Shown here: positions 24,332-34,979 of the stretch, piece by piece
How the letters are laid out: each line of letters opens with the position of its first letter
How positions within the stretch are numbered: the first letter of the stretch is position 1
Source of the DNA: Desulfobacteraceae bacterium
GTDB taxonomy: Bacteria > Desulfobacterota > Desulfobacteria > Desulfobacterales > Desulfobacteraceae
Direction: 5' to 3'
Length of the DNA: 64,000 bases
Assembly: GCA_004796375.1 (NCBI GenBank)
Contig: QZLA01000234.1
Span: 31,671 to 95,670, forward strand
Translations under genes and position numbers: made by a program
Notes under the pieces: model-generated
What the model was told of the DNA's origin: nothing
What the model saw: only the letters and a program-made list of their open reading frames with translations
Database searches by the model: none

Positions 24332-26347
24332 CTATGCCTCCCTGTCCTTATCAGTTTCCGGATCTTCAAGGGTGTCTCCACCTTCATCGGTTTGGGCGTC
24401 CCCGGTATCTTGGGCAGAGATGTCAACAATATCCTCATCCGCGTGATCGCCATCATGGTCAGGCGAAGGCGCCGCAGGTTCAGGAGATGCCTTTGCGTCT
24501 GATTCATCGGGAGTAAATCCCACGTTTCGCTTGCCGAAGAAATCAAAGTCCGGTCGCATGGAAGCGATCAGGTCGTCCAGTTCAGGCCCGAGAACCGTTT
24601 CCTTTTCAATCAGAAGCTCGGTCAGGGCATGGAGAATGTCAAGGTTTTCCTCAAGGATGGTCTTGGCCGTCGTGTACGCACGGTCTACAAAAAGGGCGAC
24701 CTCGGCATCGATCTTCCGGGCGGTTTCTTCGGAGTAGGCCTTGGCCTGGGTCATCTCCCTGCCGATGAAAATGTTGTCATCATGGTTTTCATAGGAGAGC
24801 GGTGCCAGGTTGTCACTCATGCCGAATACCCGGACCATCTTGTTGGCCAGGTTGGTGGCCTGCTTGTAATCATTGGAAGCACCGGTACTGATACGGTTGA
24901 AAATGATCTCTTCAGCCACACGACCGCCAAATGAGATGGCCAGGCGGGCTTCAAGCTGATCCTTGTATTTAAAATCCTCCTCATCCGGAAGAAACCATGT
25001 CACACCGGCCGCGCGCCCTCTGGGGATAATTGTGATTTTATTCACCGCATCGGTATTGGGCAGGAAGCGGGCAACCAGGGCATGACCGCCTTCATGATAT
25101 GCAGTGGTCTTTTTCTCTTCGTCGGATATGATTTTCGACTTTCTTTCAAGACCCATGTAGACTTTGTCCTTTGAGTCTTCAAAATCCTTCATGGTCAGTT
25201 TTTCATGGTTGCGCTTGGCAGCCAGGAGGGCCGCTTCATTGACCAGGTTCTCAAGATCCGCACCTGAGAATCCCGGGGTCCCCTTGGCAAGGAGCAGGGG
25301 ATCAACGTCATTTGCCAGAGGTGTTTTCTTCATGTGGACCTTTAAAATTCCTTCCCGGCCCTTGATGTCCGGCATATCTACCACCACCTGACGGTCAAAT
25401 CGTCCGGGCCTGAGCAACGCCGGATCCAGGACATCGGCACGGTTGGTTGCCGCCATGAGAATCACGCCTTCATTGGATTCAAAACCATCCATTTCAACCA
25501 GAAGCTGGTTCAGGGTCTGTTCTCTTTCATCGTGTCCGCCGCCGAGGCCGGCGCCTCTCTGCCGGCCGACTGCGTCAATCTCATCAATGAAGATGATGCA
25601 GGGGGCATTTTTTTTGCCTTGGGCAAAAAGATCCCTGACCCGCGATGCACCGACACCCACGAACATCTCCACAAAATCTGAACCCGAAATCGTAAAAAAA
25701 GGAACCCCGGCTTCACCGGCAACAGCTCTGGAAAGAAGGGTCTTGCCGGTTCCGGGGGCCCCGACCAGCAGGACCCCTTTGGGAATCCTGCCGCCCAGGC
25801 GGGTGTACTTTGCAGGATTTTTTAGAAAATCCACCACCTCGGTCAGCTCTTCTTTGGCTTCATTAATGCCTTGAACATTATCAAATGTCACCTTTTCCTT
25901 TTGATCGTCAATCAGGCGGGCTCGGCTTTTACCAAACGATAGCGCTTTTCCGCCTCCGGCACCGCCCTGCATCTGACGCATGAAAAATATCCATACCCCG
26001 ATGAGCACGATCATGGGCAGCCAGGAGATGACAATATTCATAAACCAGGACGATTCCGCGGGTGGCCGGGCATTAATCGATACGCCACTGGCCCTCAAAG
26101 ACTTGATCAGGTCTGCATCTTCCGGTGGCGCGTAGCTTTTTAACCGGTTCCCCGCATCATCTTCAATGAGTAAATCCTGTCCCTGGATTGTCACTTTTTG
26201 TATCCGGCCATCCTCAACCATTGTGAGAAATTCTGTATAGGTGATCTCCACCTGGCCGACTTGCTGATTATTGAAAATATTGTAGAGCATGACCATCATG
26301 AGAACGATGACCAGCCACAGGGACAAATTCTTATAAAACTGGTTCAA
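24332..26347 (-). CDS. ftsH: ATP-dependent zinc metalloprotease FtsH
   Basis: A 671-residue membrane AAA protease. Two membrane spans (about residues 9-26 and 102-123) flank a periplasmic domain; the AAA domain has Walker A GAPGTGKT at 196-203, Walker [12 protein letters not shown] and the second region of homology [19 protein letters not shown]; the zinc site HEGGH follows. It degrades membrane and short-lived cytoplasmic proteins. The start is TTG at 26347 with AAGGA upstream. The acidic C-terminal tail of about 55 residues is longer than usual and probably disordered. ftsH heads the folP-ybbR-coaX run. Confidence 0.97.
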   Translation of the reverse strand: MNQFYKNLSLWLVIVLMMVMLYNIFNNQQVGQVEITYTEFLTMVEDGRIQKVTIQGQDLLIEDDAGNRLKSYAPPEDADLIKSLRASGVSINARPPAESSWFMNIVISWLPMIVLIGVWIFFMRQMQGGAGGGKALSFGKSRARLIDDQKEKVTFDNVQGINEAKEELTEVVDFLKNPAKYTRLGGRIPKGVLLVGAPGTGKTLLSRAVAGEAGVPFFTISGSDFVEMFVGVGASRVRDLFAQGKKNAPCIIFIDEIDAVGRQRGAGLGGGHDEREQTLNQLLVEMDGFESNEGVILMAATNRADVLDPALLRPGRFDRQVVVDMPDIKGREGILKVHMKKTPLANDVDPLLLAKGTPGFSGADLENLVNEAALLAAKRNHEKLTMKDFEDSKDKVYMGLERKSKIISDEEKKTTAYHEGGHALVARFLPNTDAVNKITIIPRGRAAGVTWFLPDEEDFKYKDQLEARLAISFGGRVAEEIIFNRISTGASNDYKQATNLANKMVRVFGMSDNLAPLSYENHDDNIFIGREMTQAKAYSEETARKIDAEVALFVDRAYTTAKTILEENLDILHALTELLIEKETVLGPELDDLIASMRPDFDFFGKRNVGFTPDESDAKASPEPAAPSPDHDGDHADEDIVDISAQDTGDAQTDEGGDTLEDPETDKDREA

Positions 26348-26454
26348 GGCTTTTCCTTTCTCGATTTAGATTTTTATAATGACAGTTTAAATCAAAGCTC
26401 TATCCAATAATAAACATGAAATTTTATTATACAAGAATAAGATTGCATTAAGCC

Positions 26455-27501
26455 CTATTTGCGGTTTAACTGCCTGAGCGGCACGGATTCCTTTTTAAAA
26501 CACAGGCATCCTTTATCGATAAATATCCGGATCCTGTCGGGCAGATCCAGGCTTTTCCCGCCAACACCTCCCGCGGCCAGAGCAATCACATCCTCCACAT
26601 GGGCAAGGGTGATCCGTTTGAGGTTGCGTTTAATTTTTAAAATGGCATGCCGGATAATTCTGCGCTTTACAGCGTCATGCAACTTTATGAACGGGGATGC
26701 GCCGAACCGGATCTGGTCCGGCTCAACCTTTAAGTTATCAAGAGATTCAAAGATCTGTTCCGTGAGGGTGTTTGCCCATTCATCCTCCTGACGGACCACG
26801 TCGCTTAACCGGTTGAGGGTGTTACAAATCTCAGGGTTATACGCATCCCGGAGCAGGGGGATGAGTTGGAGACGGATCTTATTTCTAAGAAACCGGGTAT
26901 CCTGATTGGAGGCATCCTCCATGAATGGCTGGTCGATCCGGTCCAGAAATGACCGGATATCTGATTTGCTCTGACGGATCAGCGGTCGGATAATCCCGTG
27001 TTCCCTGATCGGCGGGATTCCTGACAGACCGGTGATGCCGGCCCCCCTGAGCAGGTTCATCAGCACCTGCTCCGCATTGTCATCCCGGTGATGACCCAGG
27101 GCAATTTTTGAATAGCTGTGGGTTTGGGATACGGATTCCAGGAAGTCGTGGCGCAGGATTCTTCCGGCCTCTTCAATTGATCGTTTTTCCCGGGCAGCAT
27201 AGGCGTGGGTATCTGCGGTTTGGGTGTGGTATTCAATCCGGTGTTTTTCTGAAAATGACTTTACAAATGCCTGATCCCGTTGAGCATCATCCGGCCTGAG
27301 GCCGTGGTTGAGGTGGGCGATGCCGATACCGAATGCCATCTCCTGTGTCAGTCTTAGCAGGCATTGTACCAGTGCCATGGAATCGGAACCGCCGGAAACC
27401 CCGACCAGCACGCGGTCTTTCGGGCGAATCATGTCGAAATCGGTCACCGTTTGCCTGACAGATAAAATAAAGTCGTCGAACCGGGTGGGAGGGGCTGCCA
27501 T
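26455..27501 (-). CDS. tilS: tRNA(Ile)-lysidine synthase
   Basis: A 348-residue N-type ATP pyrophosphatase: VLVGVSGGSDSMALV P-loop at about residues 31-45, followed by GIAHLNHGLRPDD, LGHHRDDNAEQVLMNLLRG and the TilS motif GLSGIPPIREHGIIRPL. It adds lysine to C34 of tRNA-Ile(CAU), converting the anticodon to read AUA. The C-terminal region is shorter than in long TilS forms. The ATG follows the mqnD stop by two bases without a clear ribosome binding site, so translation is likely coupled. Its presence argues that the TiaS-like protein at 5.7 kb does not have the canonical tRNA-Ile2 role. Confidence 0.95.
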   Translation of the reverse strand: MAAPPTRFDDFILSVRQTVTDFDMIRPKDRVLVGVSGGSDSMALVQCLLRLTQEMAFGIGIAHLNHGLRPDDAQRDQAFVKSFSEKHRIEYHTQTADTHAYAAREKRSIEEAGRILRHDFLESVSQTHSYSKIALGHHRDDNAEQVLMNLLRGAGITGLSGIPPIREHGIIRPLIRQSKSDIRSFLDRIDQPFMEDASNQDTRFLRNKIRLQLIPLLRDAYNPEICNTLNRLSDVVRQEDEWANTLTEQIFESLDNLKVEPDQIRFGASPFIKLHDAVKRRIIRHAILKIKRNLKRITLAHVEDVIALAAGGVGGKSLDLPDRIRIFIDKGCLCFKKESVPLRQLNRK

Positions 27502-27503
27502 GG

Positions 27504-28361
27504 TCAGTCAGCCACAAAGGAAAGATCTGGCAGGGGAGAAATTCCGGATTGCCGGGCCCGTTCAAAAAAATGCACAATGGCCTGCCTCCCTTGTTCACCC
27601 AGATCCCTTGAGAAATGGTTGACATAGAGTTCAATATGCTGCCGGATCACATCCTGAGCCATCTCCTGGGCATATTGCCGGATATACTCATCGCCGGCGC
27701 CCGGGTTCTCAAGCGCATGGTCGATGCTCTCCCGGATCAGGGATTGGATGGTTCGCGCAAGGCCGGGATCCATATCTTTTTTGACGGCAATACACCCCAG
27801 CGGTATGGGCATGCCTGTTGTATTTTCCCACCACTCCCCCAGATCTGCGATCATTTCAAGACCGAAATTCTGGTAGACAAAACGCCCTTCATGAATGATC
27901 ACGCCAAACTCTGCGTTTCCTTCAAGAACTGCCGGCATCACCCGTTCAAATGTCATGGGCGTGACTGCCGGGTGGTGCCCGGGAAAGCGGTCTGCCATAA
28001 AAAATCGAAACAGGTGGTTGGCCGTGGTTCCCAGGCCGGGTACCGCCACGGAGGGAAATGGCGTGTCAGCCAAAGCGCTGCCGGGCAGTGAAATGATCAG
28101 AGGGCCGCAGCCGTTTCCAAGGGCAGCGCCGGTCTGGAGCATGCTGTAGGTATCGGATAGCCTGCCAAAAGCGGCCACAGAAAGCTTGGTGACATCATAG
28201 GCACCTTGACGGGCTTTCTGGTTCAAGGTTTCCACATCATCGATCGTAATCTCAAAATCGATCCCGCCAAGGTCGATCATTTTTTTAGCAATGGCCTTGA
28301 AGATAAACGTATCATTGGGGCAGCTGGAATAGGCCAGCCGTATTTTCGGGGTATGGGACAT
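27504..28361 (-). CDS. mqnD: 1,4-dihydroxy-6-naphthoate synthase (futalosine pathway)
   Basis: A 285-residue MqnA/MqnD-family protein with the periplasmic-binding-protein-like fold: LAYSSCPNDTFIFKAI start, YDVTKLSVAAFGRL, GNGCGPLIIS, VPGLGTTANHLFRFF, EFGVIIHEGRFVYQNFGL and the WWENTTGMPIPLG block. MqnD cleaves cyclic dehypoxanthinyl-futalosine to dihydroxynaphthoate in the menaquinone route used by many anaerobes. The SSCPNDT opening is the MqnD variant. No other mqn gene lies in the window. It precedes tilS in the same transcript. Confidence 0.92.
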   Translation of the reverse strand: MSHTPKIRLAYSSCPNDTFIFKAIAKKMIDLGGIDFEITIDDVETLNQKARQGAYDVTKLSVAAFGRLSDTYSMLQTGAALGNGCGPLIISLPGSALADTPFPSVAVPGLGTTANHLFRFFMADRFPGHHPAVTPMTFERVMPAVLEGNAEFGVIIHEGRFVYQNFGLEMIADLGEWWENTTGMPIPLGCIAVKKDMDPGLARTIQSLIRESIDHALENPGAGDEYIRQYAQEMAQDVIRQHIELYVNHFSRDLGEQGRQAIVHFFERARQSGISPLPDLSFVAD

Positions 28362-28435
28362 GCTGATCTAGTACCAGATAAGGCCCTTTAAAATCAATAA
28401 AAGAATAGATGCAGGCATGGGGTGAAAAGGGATCT

Positions 28436-30250
28436 TTACCCGGCTGAGGATGCGGATGGACGCGAATAGGGCAGGTGAATGATGAAGCTGCTTCCCCGGC
28501 CTGGCTCGGAAACAGCCTTGAGGGTCCCGCCGTGGTTTTTGGTAATGATAAAGTAAGCGATCGAAAGCCCTAAACCGGTACCGGTCTGGGCAGGTTTTGT
28601 TGTAAAGAACGGCTCAAATATTTTATCCAGTGTGCCCGCGTCCATACCGGTGCCGTTGTCCGTGATCTCAATTCTCAGCATGTTTTTGGCTGTATCATGA
28701 GTAAGCCGGATGATGAACGTGGATTGAAATGTTTCATCGGCTTTCTCTTTTTCAAACATGGCATGGGCACCATTATTTAAGATGTTGAACAGCACCTGTT
28801 GAATCGCACCGCTCTCACACGCGATCATGGGCAGATCGGGCTCATATTCCTTCTTGATGGCAATGGATTTAAAATCATACTGCTTTTTCAAGTCATAGTC
28901 CGAAGATGCCAGTTCAAGGGTATTATCCATCAGCAGTGCCGGGTTGTAGGTGGAAAACGAAGTCTCATTTTTACGGGCAAAGTTCAGCATATTTTCCACG
29001 ATCCTGGCCATTCGTGTGCCGGCGTCATTAATGGCATCAAGCATGTGGGGGATCCCCCTGGATTTCATATAGCGATGGATGGCCTCCATGGAGGTCCCAG
29101 CGGCCTCAGCCTTTTCAATGTTTGCGGGCATGGTTTTATCCGTGAGCCGGTTGGTCAGTACACTGGCATTCTGCATCACGCCGGCCAGCGGGTTGTTGAT
29201 CTCATGGGCCATCCCCGCAGCCAGGCCGCCGACAGTCATCATTTTTTCGGATTGAATCAAGACCGCTTCTGTCTTTTTCCGGTCAGAGATATCCCGAACG
29301 GTTGCCTGGACCATTTTTTGATCTGCGATCATTGCGGCGGTCAGAAGGACATTGGCATCAAACGTCTCTCCGTCAACTCGCTGGTGCGTCCATTCAAAAA
29401 AATGTGACCCTGTTTTCAGTGCTTTTTTGATCATCCGGCCGGCCAGTTCCTTGGAGGATGAGCCATCTGGTTGTGTTTTCGGGGACAGCAGTGCCGGGCC
29501 GAGTGTTAAAAACTCGGCTTTGGATTTGACGTTGAACAGTTTTAGCGCGGCCCGGTTGCAGTCGGTATATTTCTGGTCCTTACTGATCAGCATGATGGCA
29601 TCCATGGATGATTCAAAGAGATGCAGATACTTTTTCCGGCTGATTTTTACCTTTTGAGATTCTGTTTTAACAATGGAGAGGAGCATATCACTGTCCCTTT
29701 TAACGAGCAGGGCAATGACCAGAAAGGTCGAAAAAATCAACAGGTTTTCCAACTGGAGTTCAGACCGGATCTGCAGGTGTTTATTGATGTTGACTACAGG
29801 GGCAATAACCTGTGATAAAAGTATAACACCGCCCAGAAGACATATCTGGGAGATGTGGGTTGACACCAGAAGGCCGTCAAGAAGAAAGATGAAAGAGATG
29901 CAGATAAATGTCAGTGTATCTGTATATGAATCGCTGATGAACATGTGCAGAAACACCATCAGATAGGATGCAAAAAACAGGTGCACAGTGGCTGCCATGT
30001 TCAGGCGTCCGGTCCGCAGCAGGAAGGTGGATGCCTGGAAGCCGCCAATGGCGCAGCCGACCACAATTAAAAGCAGCCAGATTTCATCCAGAGAAAAGGG
30101 TACAAACAAAAGGCAGATCAATGACATGATCAGGTTTGAAAAGAAGATCCGCCTGGCCTTTACTGCCTGCTCTAAACCTGAATTCTCATATGGGAGAAAA
30201 AATTTTGATAACATATCCGGCTTCTGTGCCTGCGTGAAGGAGCGAATCAT
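28436..30250 (-). CDS. Membrane PAS sensor histidine kinase
   Basis: A 604-residue kinase. The first 190 residues hold about six hydrophobic spans (a 7TM-like or MASE-type sensing part), then a coiled link, a PAS domain at about 210-330 ending in the ISDRKKTEAVL link, HisKA with MAHEINNPLAGVMQNAS (phospho-accepting histidine), and HATPase with NNGAHAM, DNGTGMD and GTGLGLSIAYFIITKNHGG. It should autophosphorylate and pass phosphate to a response regulator; none is encoded next to it. The sensed signal is unknown. It is separated by about 100 bases from the ugpC stop upstream and may be transcribed on its own. Confidence 0.92.
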   Translation of the reverse strand: MIRSFTQAQKPDMLSKFFLPYENSGLEQAVKARRIFFSNLIMSLICLLFVPFSLDEIWLLLIVVGCAIGGFQASTFLLRTGRLNMAATVHLFFASYLMVFLHMFISDSYTDTLTFICISFIFLLDGLLVSTHISQICLLGGVILLSQVIAPVVNINKHLQIRSELQLENLLIFSTFLVIALLVKRDSDMLLSIVKTESQKVKISRKKYLHLFESSMDAIMLISKDQKYTDCNRAALKLFNVKSKAEFLTLGPALLSPKTQPDGSSSKELAGRMIKKALKTGSHFFEWTHQRVDGETFDANVLLTAAMIADQKMVQATVRDISDRKKTEAVLIQSEKMMTVGGLAAGMAHEINNPLAGVMQNASVLTNRLTDKTMPANIEKAEAAGTSMEAIHRYMKSRGIPHMLDAINDAGTRMARIVENMLNFARKNETSFSTYNPALLMDNTLELASSDYDLKKQYDFKSIAIKKEYEPDLPMIACESGAIQQVLFNILNNGAHAMFEKEKADETFQSTFIIRLTHDTAKNMLRIEITDNGTGMDAGTLDKIFEPFFTTKPAQTGTGLGLSIAYFIITKNHGGTLKAVSEPGRGSSFIIHLPYSRPSASSAG

Positions 30251-30348
30251 TAACCCGCGATTGATCCGGGTTGCGACAATATCATTTTTTGGAAAATGTT
30301 GTATCTGTTTGTTATTGCACCAAGAATATCAATAGGAAACAGAGAAGA

Positions 30349-31449
30349 TCAAGTGATTTTTTCTGAGAGGGGCAGTCGTTTCCCCGACGCCGGATCAAAC
30401 AGGTGAAAGCGGTCCGGGGAAAAGCCGGCATAGACTTCATCATGGATCTGTAACGGCAGATTTAAGTGGGTTTTGATCGTGAGCCGCCGGTCATGGGATA
30501 GATCTATATAGTACAGCGTATCGGAGCCCAGGCGTTCGATCAACTGGATTCTGCCCTTGATGCCGGCCTGGCCTGAATCGAGGGCACCATGGAGGGTGAT
30601 GTGCTCGGGCCGTATGCCGCAGATGAGATTTTCCGTATTCGATAATTCGATGTCAGGGGCTGGAAATGAAATCCCCTGGTCTTTAATGTCGAATACCAGG
30701 GTCTGATCCACAATTCTTGCCTTGATGAAATTCATTTCAGGAGATCCGATAAACTGGGCGGTAAATATGGTTTCAGGCCGCTCATAGAGCACGTCAGGCG
30801 TTCCGACCTGCTCGATCTGTCCCTCATTGAGAACCATGATCCGGTCTGCCAGGGTCATGGCCTCCACCTGGTCATGGGTCACATAGACCATGGTGGTTTT
30901 AAGACGGGTATGAAGCCCTTTGAGCTCGACCCGCATACTTTGCCTGAGCTTGGCATCCAGATTGGACAGCGGTTCGTCAAACAGGAACACGGATGGTTTT
31001 CTGATAATCGCGCGCCCCATGGCGACGCGTTGGCGCTGACCGCCGGACAGTTCCTTTGGTTTTCGATCCAGAAGATGGCCGATCTGGAGCAGATCCGCGC
31101 ACTCACGGACCCGTGTCTGAATTTCCGGTTTGGTCATTTTTCGCAGTTTCAAGCCATAGGCCATGTTGTTGAACACGGTCATGTGGGGATAGAGCGCATA
31201 ATTCTGGAATACCATGGCAATATCGCGGTCCTTGGGTTCGATCCGGTTCACACATTGTCCGTTGATCCGGATATTTCCGCGGGTCACGGTTTCAAGGCCG
31301 GCGATCATTCTCAGCAGGGTTGATTTTCCGCATCCCGAAGGGCCGACAATGACCATGAACTCCCCCGGTTTGATATGACAGGAAATTCTGTGGATCGCCT
31401 CATGGTCACCATAGGTTTTCACAAGATCTTCAAGAAGGATGTCTGCCAT
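30349..31449 (-). CDS. ugpC: ABC transporter ATPase, glycerol-3-phosphate/sugar type
   Basis: A 366-residue MalK/UgpC-type ATPase: Walker A GPSGCGKSTLLRM, Q-loop MVFQNYALYPHM, signature LSGGQRQRVAMGRA, Walker B VFLFDEPLSNLDAKL, and H-loop VYVTHDQVEAM, followed by a C-terminal TOBE/OB domain (ICGIRPEHITLHGA). It energises the permease formed by the two genes just upstream. Last gene of the four-gene ugp operon; its ATG lies three bases after the ugpE stop. Confidence 0.93.
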   Translation of the reverse strand: MADILLEDLVKTYGDHEAIHRISCHIKPGEFMVIVGPSGCGKSTLLRMIAGLETVTRGNIRINGQCVNRIEPKDRDIAMVFQNYALYPHMTVFNNMAYGLKLRKMTKPEIQTRVRECADLLQIGHLLDRKPKELSGGQRQRVAMGRAIIRKPSVFLFDEPLSNLDAKLRQSMRVELKGLHTRLKTTMVYVTHDQVEAMTLADRIMVLNEGQIEQVGTPDVLYERPETIFTAQFIGSPEMNFIKARIVDQTLVFDIKDQGISFPAPDIELSNTENLICGIRPEHITLHGALDSGQAGIKGRIQLIERLGSDTLYYIDLSHDRRLTIKTHLNLPLQIHDEVYAGFSPDRFHLFDPASGKRLPLSEKIT

Positions 31450-31452
31450 GTT

Positions 31453-32301
31453 TTATTTCTCCGTTTCAGTCAGGCCTTTTACAAAAAGGCGCTGCATGGT
31501 CAGTACCACCATGATTGGGGGAATTTGGGCCAGAAGAGCCGTCATCATGATCAGGTGCCATTCCGGTGCTTCTTCAACCGCTTCAAGCATCTGCTTGATT
31601 CCCATGACAATGGTGTACATATCCCGGTCTGTGGTTATCAAAAGCGGCCACAAATACTGATTCCATCCATAGATAAACAGAATGACAAACAATGCCGCGA
31701 TATTGGTTCTTGACATGGGCAGGAGAATATCCCAGAAAAACCGGATCGGTCCGGCACCATCCATGCGGGCGGCCTCCAGCATTTCATCCGGGATGGTTAG
31801 AAAAACCTGCCTGAACATGAATGTGGCCGTGGCTGAGGCGATCAGGGGTATGCTCAGGCCATAATAGGAGTTCAGCATCCCCAGGTTGGCCACCACCTCA
31901 TACGTGGGCAATATCCTGACCTCCACCGGCAGCATCAGGGTGATAAAGATCATCCAGAAAAAACACATCCTGAACCTGAAATCAAAGTAAACAATAGCAA
32001 ATGCAGACAATATGGAGATGCAAATCTTCCCAACAGCGATGCTCATTGCCATGACCAGGCTGTTGACCAGCATCAGCCACACCGGTTGTTCTTTTGCATT
32101 TCCCACACCGTCAAACAGGACCGTATGAATATTCTCAAATAAGCGGTCGCCGGGAAGCAGCGGCAGAGGAGCCTGGGTCATTCGGACGGCATCGTGGGTG
32201 GCTGCAACAAAGGTGATCCATAAAGGAAAGCAGATCACGATAATACCGAGGATAATCACGGCGTGATTAAAAAAGAAAGCCGCATTCTTTTGTTCGACCA
32301 T
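31453..32301 (-). CDS. ugpE: ABC transporter permease UgpE-like
   Basis: A 282-residue MalG/UgpE-type inner-membrane permease with about six spans and the cytoplasmic EAA loop ([23 protein letters not shown], which contacts the ATPase). The [19 protein letters not shown] start and the periplasmic loop with [14 protein letters not shown] resemble UgpE of known glycerol-3-phosphate importers. It lies two bases after the ugpA stop and pairs with that gene product. Confidence 0.92.
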   Translation of the reverse strand: MVEQKNAAFFFNHAVIILGIIVICFPLWITFVAATHDAVRMTQAPLPLLPGDRLFENIHTVLFDGVGNAKEQPVWLMLVNSLVMAMSIAVGKICISILSAFAIVYFDFRFRMCFFWMIFITLMLPVEVRILPTYEVVANLGMLNSYYGLSIPLIASATATFMFRQVFLTIPDEMLEAARMDGAGPIRFFWDILLPMSRTNIAALFVILFIYGWNQYLWPLLITTDRDMYTIVMGIKQMLEAVEEAPEWHLIMMTALLAQIPPIMVVLTMQRLFVKGLTETEK

Positions 32302-32303
32302 GG

Positions 32304-33185
32304 CTAATATTCCACCCGGCGTTCAATATATTTGAACTGGATTATGGTCAGTGCAATCACGATGATCATCAGGATCACCGACTGGGCGGCAGAGCCTCCC
32401 AGATCCAGACCGATGAATCCGTCATTGTACACTTTATACACGAGAATTTTGGTTGCCCCGGCCGGCCCCCCTTTGGTGACGGCATGAACGATGCCGAAGG
32501 TATCAAAAAAGGTATACACCACATTGACCACCAGAAGAAAAAAGGTGGTAGGGGACAATAGGGGGAAAACAATGCTCCAGAACTGTCTGGTCCTTCCTGC
32601 ACCGTCAATGGCTGCCGCCTCGATCAGTGATTTGGGGATCGCCTGCAGTCCGGCAATGAAAAACAGGAAATTATAAGAGATCTGCTTCCAGGATGCGGCA
32701 AAGATAATCAACAGCATGGCCTGGTTTCCATTCATCCGGTGGTTCCAGGAGATCCCTGCGGTTTTCAGCCACCAGGCCGCAAGTCCCAGGGTCGGGTCAA
32801 ACATGAACATCCAGAGGGTGCCGGCAACTACCGGAGCAACCGCATATGGCCAGATGAGCAACGCTCTGTAGGGGGTGGCAAACCGGATCACCCGATCGGT
32901 TTTAACCGCCAGCATCAGGGAAAATCCCATGGACAAACTCGCTGTGGCCATCGAGAAGAAAAATGTACGTAAAAATGAATTAAGATAGTCAGGATCTGAA
33001 AACAGTGCAGTGAAATTGTCAAGCCACACAAATTCTGAACTCAGTCCAAAGGCATCCTCAACGAGAAATGACTGGTACAGTGCCTGGCTGGCCGGCCAGA
33101 TAAAAAACACCAGTGTGATGATGATCTGTGGGAACACCAGCAGGTATGGAAGAATTGAGGATTTGAAATGGACCGGTTTAAGCAT
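32304..33185 (-). CDS. ugpA: ABC transporter permease UgpA-like
   Basis: A 293-residue MalF/UgpA-type permease: about six spans and an EAA loop ([21 protein letters not shown]). The length is the usual UgpA size, without the long periplasmic loop of MalF. It forms the channel with the ugpE product. A strong hairpin lies between ugpB and this gene, probably lowering its expression relative to the binding protein. Confidence 0.92.
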   Translation of the reverse strand: MLKPVHFKSSILPYLLVFPQIIITLVFFIWPASQALYQSFLVEDAFGLSSEFVWLDNFTALFSDPDYLNSFLRTFFFSMATASLSMGFSLMLAVKTDRVIRFATPYRALLIWPYAVAPVVAGTLWMFMFDPTLGLAAWWLKTAGISWNHRMNGNQAMLLIIFAASWKQISYNFLFFIAGLQAIPKSLIEAAAIDGAGRTRQFWSIVFPLLSPTTFFLLVVNVVYTFFDTFGIVHAVTKGGPAGATKILVYKVYNDGFIGLDLGGSAAQSVILMIIVIALTIIQFKYIERRVEY

Positions 33186-33202
33186 GAATTAAGGCAGCGA
33201 TG

Positions 33203-33232
33203 GTATGGCACCAGGGAGCCCTGGCGCCATAC
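33203..33232 (-). other. Intercistronic hairpin between ugpB and ugpA
   Basis: GTATGGC-A-CCAGGG, loop AG, CCCTGG-C-GCCATAC: a 13-pair stem with one mismatch. No T-run follows on the minus strand, so it should stabilise the upstream ugpB message end (or attenuate) rather than terminate fully. Confidence 0.7.
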
Positions 33233-33241
33233 GCGTCAGGG

Positions 33242-34558
33242 TTAATGGTTTGCCTTTTCAAATTTCCTGAGCAGTACATTGCCTTTTTCAACGGCAGTAT
33301 CCAGGGCAGCGGAAGCCGTCTTTGATCCGTTCCATATCGCTTCCATCTCTTCGTTGATAATGTCTCTGACCTGGACAAAATTACCGAACCGGATCCCTCT
33401 GGAGTTGGGTGTCGGGGTGTTCAGACTCAACTGCTTGATCGCGGTATCTGTTCCGGGATTTTTTTCATAGAAACCCTGGGCCAATGACAGTTTATACGCC
33501 GCTTTAGTGATGGGCACATACCCGGTTTCCTGGTGCCACCAGGCCTGAACTTCAGGGGAGGACAGGTAGTTCATGAAAAGTGCGACCCCTTTGTAATCCT
33601 TTTTGTCATGGCCTTTCAGGGTCCAGAGTGTTGCGCCGCCAATAATTGAATTCTGTGGCCCGCCGGCCACTTCCGGATGATAGGGCAGCATGGCCTGGCC
33701 AAACTCGAATTTGGCCTGTTTTTTAATTCCGCCGTAGTAGGCTGAAGAGTTCAGCCACATGGCGCATTTTTCATTGATAAACATGGGGAGGCTGTCCCCT
33801 CGGCGCCCACCGTACTGAAACAGGTTTTCCTTCTGCCAGTCGGCAACATTCCCCAGGATCTTTTTCACACCTGAATTATTAAAGGTAAACTCCGTATCAA
33901 TTCCGGCAAACCCGTTTTCTTTGGATCCAACGGCAAGGTTGTGCCATGCACTGAAGTTTTCCACCATGACCCAGGACTGCCAGCCAAAGGAAAACCCGCT
34001 TTCATAGCCGGCGTTGACCAGTTTTCTGGACGCCTCGGCCACCTCGGGCCACGTCGTGGGAGCCTGTGTGATTCCCGCTTCTTTAAACGCATCCTTGTTA
34101 TACCAGAGTACAGGTGTTGAGCTGTTGAACGGCATGGACAGCAGTCGCCCTTCCGGGGTCTGATAGTAAGAGATCACTGCCGGCAGAAATCCGGATTTGT
34201 CCAGGGGAAGTCCTGCATCACTCATCAGTTCTTCAATCGGGTATACTGCGCCTTTTGCGGCCATCATGGTGGCAGTGCCTACCTCAAATACCTGCACGAT
34301 GTGGGGCTGCTGCTTTGCCCTGAACGCGGCAATGGCAGCGGTCATGGTTTCCGTATAGTTGCCTTTGTATGCAGGCATCACTTTAAAATCGGTCTGTGTG
34401 GCATTGAAATCATCTGCGATCTTGTTGACCCGTTCACCGTTCAGACCGCCCATGGCATGCCACCATTGAATTTCAACAGCAGCAAAGGATGTTCCGAAAG
34501 ACATTACGGTCAGTAAAATTACTGCTGCAGTAACTAAACCTTTCTGAAAAGAACTCAT
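33242..34558 (-). CDS. ugpB: Glycerol-3-phosphate-binding periplasmic protein
   Basis: A 438-residue solute-binding protein with a Sec signal peptide (cleavage near FGTSFA-AVEIQWWHA). The region EIQWWHAMGGLNGERVNKIA and the GNYTETMTAAIAAFRAKQQP and MPFNSSTPVLWYNKDAF blocks are typical of UgpB, which binds sn-glycerol-3-phosphate and glycerophosphodiesters. AAGGAG nine bases before the ATG supports the start. It heads the ugp operon; I see no phosphate-regulon (Pho) box just upstream. It would give the cell phosphorus or a glycerol carbon source. Confidence 0.93.
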   Translation of the reverse strand: MSSFQKGLVTAAVILLTVMSFGTSFAAVEIQWWHAMGGLNGERVNKIADDFNATQTDFKVMPAYKGNYTETMTAAIAAFRAKQQPHIVQVFEVGTATMMAAKGAVYPIEELMSDAGLPLDKSGFLPAVISYYQTPEGRLLSMPFNSSTPVLWYNKDAFKEAGITQAPTTWPEVAEASRKLVNAGYESGFSFGWQSWVMVENFSAWHNLAVGSKENGFAGIDTEFTFNNSGVKKILGNVADWQKENLFQYGGRRGDSLPMFINEKCAMWLNSSAYYGGIKKQAKFEFGQAMLPYHPEVAGGPQNSIIGGATLWTLKGHDKKDYKGVALFMNYLSSPEVQAWWHQETGYVPITKAAYKLSLAQGFYEKNPGTDTAIKQLSLNTPTPNSRGIRFGNFVQVRDIINEEMEAIWNGSKTASAALDTAVEKGNVLLRKFEKANH

Positions 34559-34979
34559 GATTCATTTCTCCTTAAAATAAACTGATATTGTTTAAATGTT
34601 GAATCTACTCAAGCACGGTTTCTGAAAGTGCATGATAGCGCTGCAACTGGATGCTTCTCATGATGAGTGAAGCATTGGGGCAGAAATGTCTGCCTCAGCC
34701 ATTCAGAGCCTGGCGTAAAATTACAGACCCACGTTTGATGAAGGTTATGAACAGGTGTGTTTTTTGTTTGGGCGGTGGCCCTGAAAAACTCTGGATCGGG
34801 GCATGGTTTGGGATTAAAAACATAATCTAACCCGAAGGTAACACCCTGCTAACGCAGCTTCAATAAGTTTCTAAAAAAGTGGCGGGCAATTTAAAAAGAT
34901 GTTGTCTTGCCTGGTGGGTTTGATACAGTAACTTTGAGCTGAAAAGCGCCAAACTCTCAACTAAAGTCAGGAGATGCGT
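34559..34979. other. Divergent ugpB/phoH intergenic region
   Basis: 421 bases without a gene. Two dyads stand out: TGCTTC-TCAT-G-ATGA-GT-GAAGCA at 34652-34674 and GGCAGA-AATG-TCTGCC at 34679-34694, five bases apart. They may be operator sites for ugp or phoH, or a small folded RNA. No Pho box, tRNA or convincing promoter pair was seen. Confidence 0.4.

Noticed and set aside
34559..34979. Pho box ahead of ugpB
   Set aside because: No CTGTCAT-type direct repeat was found.
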